DNA of 64,000 nucleotides from Heracleum sosnowskyi (lineage: Eukaryota > Streptophyta > Magnoliopsida > Apiales > Apiaceae). The notes beneath the pieces are model-generated. The model was not told where the DNA came from. It was given only the letters and a program-made list of their open reading frames with translations, and did no database searches. Shown here piece after piece: positions 55,829-64,000 of the stretch. The stretch spans positions 140,834,574 to 140,898,573 of the forward strand of contig CM061236.1 of NCBI GenBank assembly GCA_030848705.1. Direction: 5' to 3'. How positions within the stretch are numbered: the first letter of the stretch is position 1; each line of letters opens with the position of its first letter. A program made the position numbers and the translations under genes.

Positions 55829-56755
55829 CAGTGGCGGAGGGAAAGGTGTGCAAGGTGTGTCATTTGACACACCATTATTTTTAAAAAAAAAATTCAATTT
55901 TTTTTTATTTATTGTTGGGCCTCAATGGACCGAGCTTACAAAGAAAGCCCATACACATAATTAGAAAAGCCGGGGAAAGATTATCTACAACATAACAAAC
56001 TTAGCCAGGGGAAAACACTTGTAGTCTTGTAGATGCGGCTAATGCAGCGAAATAAGAATCTCGATTCCGGCGATTATATTACTAGTCTCAGGCTCTCAGC
56101 TGTGTTTGTTGGTTGTTGAGCTATATGCTTTTGATTCATTGGGCTTTAGATTCATCAAAATTTTCAGTTTGATAAAGAAAAAACAAAGACTACAAAGTGT
56201 TTGTTGAAATGTCGCAGTGAGTTTTTTTTTGAAAATCTCTTATTTCTTCCAGAGATCAGTGCTTGCTTCAACATTAGTACAATGAAAAGATCAAGTACCC
56301 GAGATATCTCTTGAGAATTTTATCGTTTCTATTAGAGAAGATGAGAGGTTTTGGGATTTAAAAAATCTTGGTGAGCTTTCAATGAAACTTGTTGAGACAG
56401 GAAAGTCTATGACTCATGAAAGGGTGTATTTGTTGTTAAAGTTAGTGTTGATTCTTCCTGTTGCAACTGCAAGTGTTGAGAGAGTGTTTTCTGGAATGAC
56501 ACAAGTGAAAGTTAAACTACGCAATAGCATGGGAGATCAAATGTTGAATGATTGCTTGATTACTTATCAAGAGAGAGATTTGTTTTTGAATGTTAAGATG
56601 AGTGATATTATAGATAGGTATCAAAATATGAAAACTCGTCGAGAACAATTGTAATAACTTTTGAACACTTTTTATTATTATATGAATCAGTTTTTTTTAT
56701 CGTGTATGTCTTAAGTATTTGACACACCATAGGTAAAATCTTGTATCCGCCACTG
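55829..56755 (+). mobile_element. hAT deletion derivative with perfect 8-bp target duplication
   Basis: Termini CAGTGGCGGA (left) and its complement TCCGCCACTG (right). Flanked by TCTATTAC on both sides (55821-55828 and 56756-56763). Subterminal TTTGACACACCAT occurs near both ends. Keeps only the C-terminal part of a transposase, so most of the original coding region was lost by internal deletion. Confidence 0.93.
56289..56654 (+). pseudogene. hAT transposase, C-terminal dimerisation domain
   Basis: Frame open from 56289 to stop at 56654, about 120 codons with no good ATG until 56382. It reads VPEISLENFIVSIREDERFW, LKLVLILPVATASVERVFSG and KLRNSMGDQMLNDCLITYQE, the hAT C-terminal dimerisation region of the TTF-type zinc-finger/hAT group common in eudicots. 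The DDE catalytic domain and zinc finger are missing. Confidence 0.88.
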
Positions 56756-56972
56756 TCTATTACCAACATCATCTGTTACCATGTTAAATTAATATATTCT
56801 ATTTATAATAACTTAAAATTATAATAACATACTATATTTAAAATATAACTAACCATTATAGTCAATTCAATTGAAGCACAATACCTTACAAGTTCAACAT
56901 ATTTTACATAATCAATATTTTATACTATTTTAGCCAACGATTTTAGCCAACACCGTTGGAGATGCTCTTAAA

Positions 56973-57341
56973 TGTTAAATGATTAGTCATGTCACATTTC
57001 ACATAAATTCTCTGTTATTTAATTTAACGGAATTAACAACATAAATTTGTCTGAAATATTTTGTTTGTCAAAATGTCCGACTGAACTTCTTTTTATCTTT
57101 TTTTTTTTGTGATGTGAGCCCGTTAAAAAATTATCTAATATAACTTATAAACCGTGCAACGCACTCCTCCTTTTTTAATATCTATAATTATATTTTCTTT
57201 TAAATTTTTATTTTTATTACTTTATATTATGAAAATATGGTTACAAACATTTTAGCTAAAAAAAGTGAAGTTAAATTTTTTGATATTTATTAGATTTTTC
57301 AGCGTGAAAATCACAAAATAATCTTTAATCTAATAATGGTT
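56973..57341. other. AT-rich, possible inverted Helitron tail
   Basis: TTATAAACCGTGCAACGCAC at about 57147 resembles a plant Helitron 3' hairpin read on the minus strand, but no CTAG partner is clear. Otherwise featureless. Confidence 0.3.
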
Positions 57342-57511
57342 CAACAATTATTTTTCAATTAAAACTGCAATGAAACTATAGAGAGATAAAGTGACGAATT
57401 TTAATGTTGAAAATTCTATTCGATTTCAACAATTATTTTTCAATTAAAACTGCAATGAAACTATAGAGAGATAAAGTGACGAATTTTAATGTTGAAAATT
57501 CTATTCGATTT
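57342..57511. repeat. Perfect 85-bp tandem duplication
   Basis: 57342-57426 and 57427-57511 are identical (unit begins CAACAATTATTTTTCAATTA and ends TTGAAAATTCTATTCGATTT). The identity implies a very recent event. Confidence 0.93.
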
Positions 57512-57751
57512 AAGAAATCTATTTTAGATTATCATATCAACTTCAATGCAACACTATTCCAAATTCGGTGTCAAAAGTACATTTGGTGTAATTTTTACAC
57601 CAAATTTTTTGTCTTTTATAATGTCTACAATGCCCTGGTGTTTGTTAATAAAAACAAATTTATTCCCTAAATGTCCCATCTATTTCTTATTATATCTCAA
57701 TAACATACTTGTTTTTGGAAAAGTGAGAATGTCATATTTTATTTTAGACAT

Positions 57752-58000
57752 TTACACCGTGTTCCAGAAACTTTTTGTTGAAAGAAAAGAAAAGAACGGT
57801 AAAGATTTGATTTCTTCAACTTGTTCCCGAAGGAATTTTTTAGAAAGAAAAGAAAAGATCCCTAAAGATTTGGACAGAAAATCTTTATATATTTGTCTCA
57901 AAAATCTTCTTCCCAATTTTGGAAAGATTTAGAGAGAAAAGAAAATATCCTATTTTCTATTCTTTTCTTTTCTTTAGTTAATTCGGGAACACAGCGTAAT
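57752..58000. mobile_element. Probable MITE, TTACRCYGTGTTCC ends
   Basis: Left TTACACCGTGTTCCAGAA; right in reverse complement ATTACGCTGTGTTCCCGAA. AAAGAAAAGAAAAGA follows on both arms, giving a long imperfect foldback. It is non-coding; the open frame 57546-57932 (plus) is not a recognised protein. Confidence 0.6.
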
Positions 58001-60450
58001 AGTGCAAAATAAAGTGGAATTAGGTTGGAGTTGGTTTTGTGGATAGTGTAATTTTCAAATTACACTATTTTAGAGTTATGGATCAGAGATGGGCTCAGAA
58101 TCCCCTTTTAAACCAAATACCCTTTTAATTTTAAATTAATTCAACGATTTTCATCTCTCTATTTTAAGATTTAACGATCCTTATTAGTTTGGTATATAAT
58201 AGAAATTGAATATAATTTACAAATTAATTAAATCAGTTTATATATTAAGTTATAACTATTTTTAAATTTAAGCTTTTGAAAAATCTATTTCTAATACAAC
58301 ATCTTTTAACTTATATGCTTTTTACATATGAATTTCTTCTTTTTTAGCCACTTAATCCACAATCCGTTAGATATAACAGTAAAAGTTATTACATAAATAG
58401 TAATTTATCCATACTATTATATAATAGCTGAAACATTGAAAATTTTGATTTTTTGATTTTTTGTTTTCTGGTCCGAAACATTGAGGGGCTGTTTACTTTA
58501 AGAATTTTTTTCCAATTTTCCTTTTCTAAATTTTCTGGAATTTTATTTTTCATATAAAATCATTGAAAATTAAGAAAGTGTGTTCCAAATGCTCGAACAT
58601 TTCAGAAATAAGAAAAACAGAAAACATGTTCAAATCAAATCATGTTAATTTTCTTTTTTCTAATGTTTTTAAAACTTAAATGAACTATTTTTTGAAAGAA
58701 AACTTAAATAAACTCAAATGAACTAAATTACCCATGTTATATTATTTAATTTTATTAAAAGCATACTTTCATTTCAATTACTAAATAATAAAATAATAAT
58801 AAGTAATAGTAATTGATCGATTGTCTTTTCTACTAAAACACATTGCCATAAATACATCTAAGAATACTAAGAATACCAATTATAATGTATCATTCCATCA
58901 TTAATACACCCCCAAAATATCATACTATATATTACCCAATTATTAATAATTTTACTATACACACGTATAAATATATCAATCATACAATATCTTCCCATCA
59001 TTAACACACTCCAAAATCATATAATGTATGACCCAATTATCTATGAAATATATAAAACTCATTAATATACACCCCAAAATATTATTGTAGTTTCTTGTAG
59101 ATAAGAAGTTAATGAGCTATTTATTGTTCCTGCGATTTCAAGGAGACTCGAGAAGCTATGTCCCATTGTAGTAGATAGCCCTCTCTTGTAACTAAGGAGT
59201 TAAAGAGCTAGAGTAACTGTTATTAAAGCGGTTAGGAGCGAAAGAAACTCGACCAAAAGTATTAATCGATAGATTTCGCCGCCTCATAAGAATTTATCGA
59301 TTAAGAGTAAAGAACAGAAGATTTGTGAATGAATTGAATAACATCTTGAAATTTACACATTAGACGGATTCAATGGAGAAATCAATGTCTTTCGGAGCGC
59401 ATTTCCAGTTCTGAAGATAGATATACCATATATTTCAATTATTAAAAATAATATTAAAACCCATACATTTTCCGTCCATTATTCTATTTACTAAAATAGC
59501 AAAATAATATAATTAATAGTAAGTAATCAATTACCCTTTTCAAGTAAAACATATTACTTTTTTTAATTTTTAATAACTAATCAATTTCGTATTTAATTCA
59601 TTACCTTTCTTGTTTTTTAAACTAAAATTCCTTCTTTTCTAAAAACATTATAGCAAATTCTATTGAATAAAATAAGACAATCATAACATAATTACTAATA
59701 AATAATCAATTTATTTTTTAGCTAAAACATGTTATTTTTTTTATAGTTTTTGTAACTAAACATCTCCTTTTACAAACGGACAACATATATATAGTTATTA
59801 TATTACATCAAATCATTTAAAAAAAATTAACCTACAAAATTTATGTCATTAAATTTTCAGTAAGAGATTATTATATAAAATATTATATTATATTAAAAAC
59901 AATTCGTGCATCACACCTATTCTAAGCTATTAAGGATAAGAAGCATCCTAATAAAAAATATGTATGTTTTTTAGTACCTTAGTTATTATCGTAATCATTT
60001 TTTTCACCATTAATGGATAATTACTTTTTTAATAATCAATAATATTTGATTATTTCTTATCTAAAAAATATTAAAATAAGTTAAAAATATGTATGATTTT
60101 ATAAAAAAAATTATTCCAATATTATTATATTCTTTGCTGATTTGAATTTTCTTAGATTAATTTTATTGTTTTATTGAAGGGAAAATAAAATTTTTAAATT
60201 TTAAAAAATTAGAAACAAATAATTAAATTAAAGTTAAAATGATTATTATTATTATTATTAGAATTTAGATATTGATTTCTAGTTCTTACCGACTTAGGAG
60301 TGTTATCATGATTTATTTGGACTGGGGCATTATCGAAAGGCTTTCATGGTTTAGTATTAGGATTTATAGAGTTCTTGACTTCTTGTCGTATAATCTTTGT
60401 TGGAGTTCTCAAACTGTTCCTTCAACTTTCTTATCTGCGGCGGTGTAGAG
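58001..60450. other. AT-rich intergenic with repeat relics
   Basis: 58408-58460 looks like a Helitron 5' end (A|TCCATACTATTATATAAT, then GCTGAAACATTGAAAATTTT), related to the one at 3805. No matching 3' end found. 58110-58340 is related to 61520-61690. A less AT-rich island at about 59090-59410 matches nothing I recognise. No gene seen. Confidence 0.45.
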
Positions 60451-61195
60451 TAGGGCTGTCAAAAAAATTCGAAAAATCCGATATCCGTCCGAAATATCTG
60501 TATTTGTATCCGGAATAAAGCGGATTTTATCCGTATCCGAAATAAAGCGGATATTATCCGTATTCGAATTCGGTAGTTGCGGATACGGATATGGATATAG
60601 GCGCATCCGTATCTGGTAATATCTGAATCCGAAATTAAATAAATATGATAAATAAATAATATATTATATATTATATATATATAGTTACATATTATTTAGA
60701 AATTATTTTTAAGTTTGCAGATATATATATATATATATATAATTTAATCATTAAACAATATATTTATATAAGTTGTAGATAATTGTAAACATATATATAT
60801 ATATATATATTACAAATTTAATATTTTAATATATATTACAAATTTAATATTTAAAATAAACAAAATTATACTAAAAAGTAAATTTTTGAAAAAAATAAAA
60901 TAGACTTTAATAAATTTAAGTTTTCGTTTAGTTTACTTTTTTTTTTAAAAATAAAATTTTTATAATTTTTTTCAATTTTATTGAATTAAAATTTAATATA
61001 AAAAATAAAAAATTCTGACTGAAATTCGGATTCGGATATTATCCGTATCCGGATAGTATCCGACGGATTCGGATTCGGATATTTTTATTTAAATATTTTT
61101 GGATTCGGATACGGATTCGGATACGAATTCAGATTTTCGGATTCAGATTCGGATACAGACAGATTCGTATCCGAATTATCCGTTTGACAGCCCTA
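60451..61195. mobile_element. hAT-type MITE, 745 bp, perfect 8-bp target duplication
   Basis: Starts TAGGGCTGTCAAA and ends TTTGACAGCCCTA. GTGTAGAG is duplicated on both sides (60443-60450 and 61196-61203). Subterminal arms are full of GGATACGGATATGG / ATCCGTATCCG words and the centre is nearly pure A/T with TA microsatellites (about 60721-60740, 60795-60810). Same structural type as the MITE at 1225 but a different family by its ends. Confidence 0.95.
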
Positions 61196-61203
61196 GTGTA
61201 GAG

Positions 61204-62315
61204 TACATGTTTTTTTTTCTTAGCAAAAAAGAAAAAAAATGAATTTAAATATTGACCATATTATTTGGATTTTATCTTGAATTATAAAAATCGTATTTTG
61301 ATATTTTACAGCCTACGCAAAACTGACGAAATTATTTTTATCTAACCGGATATACCCATAAATGGAAGAGAAAAGAGAGTTACGAATTTTTATATTGAAA
61401 TTTTATTCAATATAAAAACCCATTTATATTTTCCTTAAATTATAAAAATAACCTTTTTTGTATTTAAATATAATTCTATTATTAATCAAATATACTTTTG
61501 TAATATTAAATCTAACTGTTCTCAAATATCTATTTTAAAATCTAATTATCCTTATTATTTTGATATGTAATAGGAATTGAATATCAATATTAATGGAATC
61601 AGTCTTTATATTAAGTTATAATTACTTCTAATCCAATTATAATACTAATACTTTCACTTTTGACTTATATCCTTTTTAGATAATAATTTCTATATTTATA
61701 TGATATAATCTTGATCATCTATTTTTAAAAATATTCAACGGTTGAGATTGTTTTGGCGGTATCAAGGACCGATCAAAGTTTTGGATAAGATTTTTCTTAC
61801 GCTTATTATATATAAGGATTTAATATAATCATGAAAAAGTTTATTCACTCATGACAAAGGCAAAGAAGCTCAATGGTCAAATATGATATCATGAATTAGT
61901 AAAAACTCTTAAGTAAGACTACTTGTAAAGAGGAACTTGTGAAATTAATGAGCACATAACATTTTTATCAAAATATTTTGATAAATTGAAATTTTAAAAA
62001 GGAAAATCCAAACGTATTTAGAATCTCGTAACTAAATTCCATTCATATTAAATAAATTATTATGTTATTCGAATATAACACTACAATTTATGTAATTATT
62101 ATATATGTGTGTTGTGACAAGTCATAATGCAAACAAATCAATTACTAACTATAGTATATACAAAAATATTGAGTCAATTGTATGTTTATCTTCTGTCAAA
62201 AAAAATTGTATGTTTATCTCTAATAAATTGCCGAGGTAGTCTCACAAAAAGCAATTTCTTATCTAAAATGGAGAAGTGACGGATTTTAAATTAGTTATTA
62301 ACGTAAATTGTCATT
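61204..62315. other. AT-rich intergenic, no gene seen
   Basis: 61365-61690 is a diverged relative of 57380-57500 plus 58110-58340, suggesting copies of one AT-rich element whose ends I cannot define. Confidence 0.4.
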
Positions 62316-62363
62316 CAGGGGCGTAGTCAGGAATATAAGTTAGTGGGGTCAAAAATGAAACCC

Positions 62364-63842
62364 TATTAGTTTTGATGATGACACATAACAGCAAGCTGAT
62401 TGCTTGTCATTGAATATATTAGCTTTTTATTTTGTTAACTTGTTTTGCTTGATGCTTTAATTGAGGGGGAGCTTTTAGCTCAATCACATATGGATATATT
62501 ATCATCAAAAAGGGGGAGATTGAAACTCTATGAATTTTGATGATCATATAGTGGCAAAGATGTTTGTATTTATAGATGTAAAGCAGCAAGCTATATGCTC
62601 TATCCTAACTTGTTGTTGCAGGGAAAGATGGCTTACTGATATGAAATATCAGTGCATACAGTATAAAATAGCATGCCATTATCATATGTACTAACTTGGT
62701 TTTGCAGGGCAAAATAGCTTACTGATATGAATGTCAGTTTATCTAAACAGCAAGCCATTAGTGCTGGACTGAGTCAGTTTGGCAAGCCAACTTCACATGT
62801 TCAATATACAAACAGCAAGCCGAGTTGTTTTGCTCAGAATCTGTCAAGATCGTGGATCATGGATCTATCTTAGAAAACTTGATTAAATATATTGTGAGGG
62901 CTTTTTTAAGACTTAATACGTACATAATATATTTAGAGCTCAAAATCTTTTATCAAATCCTTTTTAATAATCGCTTTCCAAAATTATAGGAGCTTGCCAT
63001 GTTTAAAAGATTTTCTCTTACAAAACCTCCTATACATGTTTTTGATACACACAAACAGAAGGGTTTTGTTTTGTCTTCGATTTATCTTCTCCAAACCTCT
63101 GTCAAACGGTCACATGAACGTTGCTAAAATCTCTCCAACCAATTGATCGTTAGAATTGGATTCTAGACGTTGGTAATTGATTGGTTGATTTTTGAACGTT
63201 GTTTGTGAAGCTATTTAAACCTGTTCTTGTGTCCTTTTCTATTACCCATCCAAGCACAACAAGAACACACAACTCAGTTTTACTTTGCTATATTCAAACA
63301 AATTTTCTTGAGCTCTTTATATATATCATATATGTACTATATCTTTGAGAGTTCATAGGTTTTGAGTTGTAATCACTTTATTGATTTGTATTACTCTATT
63401 TGTAATCAGTAGTTGCTGGATATATTGGCTAGGGAACAAGGGTTTGGTGAACGTTGTTAGAGAAGTATACTTGGGAAGTATAGCTTAGAGAGCAAGTTCT
63501 GAAACAGGTGTTCAGCAAGCCATTTGTCAGCAACCGGGAAGAAGGGTGGTATATTATTGTATCTTGTAATTGTTATTATCCTTGATCAATAATATATTCT
63601 CTTACCGGGTTGGTAAGGGACCAGGACGTAGACCATAGGGGACTAGGGGTCGAACCTGGCTAAAAGTTTATTGTGTTCTTTATATTTCTGCATATTACTT
63701 ACTGTGTTGCATATTGTTATAATCAGCGTGCTGTTTGTACAATCAGCGTGCCATTTGTGTTTGCATAAATTGAACTCAGTAAGCCATTTCTGGTAAAACT
63801 TAAAATTGGTCATAATTAGCCATTTACCCCTCTAGGTGTGCA
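62364..63842 (+). mobile_element. SIRE/Maximus-like Copia LTR with pre-LTR polypurine tract
   Basis: A short piece of internal sequence (GATGATGACACATAACAGCA, then AATTGAGGGGGAGC) is followed by the polypurine tract AAAAGGGGGAGAT (about 62508-62520) and an LTR of about 1.3 kb from TGAAACTCT (62521) to AGGTGTGCA (63842). GGGGGAG blocks before an LTR that begins with TGAAACT and TTTTGATGAT words are typical of SIRE-type elements. No gag-pol is present, so this is a truncated 3' end. The right boundary is the less certain one. Confidence 0.65.
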
Positions 63843-63942
63843 TTTATCAAAAAATTTATCAACATAGAAAATAATCAAGAAATTTTGAAGTGCTAAGATA
63901 AACTATAAAGATATCTTCATGTCACTTATTACACAATTGTCC

Positions 63943-63999
63943 TCAACGTTTTTTCATATTCTGAAAGCGTTGTAAAACTGCTTCATTAGAGACCTCATC
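63943..63999 (-). pseudogene. hAT transposase C-terminal tail, runs off window
   Basis: Minus strand reads DEVSNEAVLQRFQNMKKR then TGA. This resembles the last residues of hAT transposases (compare DIIDRYQNMKTRREQL in the copy at 55829-56755). Only 18 codons are inside the window, so the call depends on the terminus at 62316. Confidence 0.4.
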
Positions 64000-64000
64000 A

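Larger units (their letters stand above)
55631..56972. mobile_element. Older MITE interrupted by a hAT element
   Basis: Left terminus AAGCAACTCCAACGG; right terminus in reverse complement AAGAGCATCTCCAACGG. This GAGCATCTCCAACGG type of end is widespread in plant MITEs, probably with TTA/TAA target triplets. Without the insertion at 55829-56755 plus one duplication copy, it would be about 400 bp. Confidence 0.65.
62316..64000 (-). mobile_element. hAT element (minus strand), partly outside the window, with nested LTR
   Basis: Left terminus CAGGGGCGTAGTCAGGAATA is a typical plant hAT end. At the right edge of the window a short minus-strand frame ends in what looks like a hAT transposase C-terminus, as expected a short way inside such a terminus. 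A SIRE-like LTR occupies most of the space between. The other end is beyond 64000. Confidence 0.5.

Noticed and set aside
57546..57932. 128-codon plus-strand frame
   Set aside because: Spans the edge of a probable MITE and shows no domain.
59897..59935. Possible Helitron 3' end (TTCGTGCATCACACC ... CTAAG) pairing with the 5' end at 58408
   Set aside because: No stable hairpin and the CTAA is not followed by T, so the element could not be closed.
1..64000. CRISPR arrays, operons, tRNA and rRNA genes
   Set aside because: This is plant nuclear DNA; regular arrays present are minisatellites without spacers, and I saw no convincing tRNA or rRNA sequence.

Overview
The window is nuclear DNA of a flowering plant, most likely a eudicot. 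It is AT-rich, the genes carry GT-AG introns, and the recognisable genes have close plant homologues: an autoinhibited Ca2+-ATPase, a plant O-fucosyltransferase-like protein, KELP, a plant intracellular Ras-group LRR (PIRL) protein, OSTC/DC2 and PIG-M. The space between them is filled with Helitrons, hAT, PIF/Harbinger, Stowaway and Copia elements. The species cannot be named from the sequence alone.

Layout. 1-3166 (+): last seven exons of a type IIB (ACA) Ca2+-ATPase, with a hAT-type MITE in one intron. 3773-14261: a nested cluster of non-autonomous Helitrons, including a head-to-tail junction, a large inverted partial copy, a 63-bp minisatellite and two broken RPA1-like fragments. 14276-18194: a Stowaway MITE, then a PIF/Harbinger element with an intact-looking Myb/SANT ORF, only the C-terminal end of its transposase, and an embedded cytochrome P450 fragment. 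18807-18947 (+): an orphan ACA-type first exon. 19070-24639: a Stowaway split by a nearly complete Ty1/Copia element (minus strand, one in-frame stop in pol). 25077-27947 (-): a broken FAR1-like pseudogene. 28440-32430: repeat relics, telomere-like hairpins and local duplications.

32432-54409 is the gene-rich part: O-fucosyltransferase-like (+), KELP (+), PIRL (+), OSTC (-), a NEMF/RQC2 pseudogene fragment (-) and PIG-M (+). Exons were joined by hand from splice signals and reading phase; all five multi-exon genes keep frame across every junction. 54410-64000 is again transposon land: a hAT deletion derivative with its 8-bp target duplication nested in an older MITE, a second hAT MITE with perfect target duplication, a SIRE-like LTR, and a hAT end running off the window.

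The host genes share no pathway. OSTC (N-glycosylation), PIG-M (GPI anchor) and the O-fucosyltransferase-like protein all act on glycans in the secretory pathway, but they are not arranged as a unit. I saw no convincing new biological system. The most unusual items are the Helitron head-to-tail and inverted arrangement, the P450 fragment inside a Harbinger element, the orphan ACA exon, and a 51-codon unexplained ORF beside OSTC.
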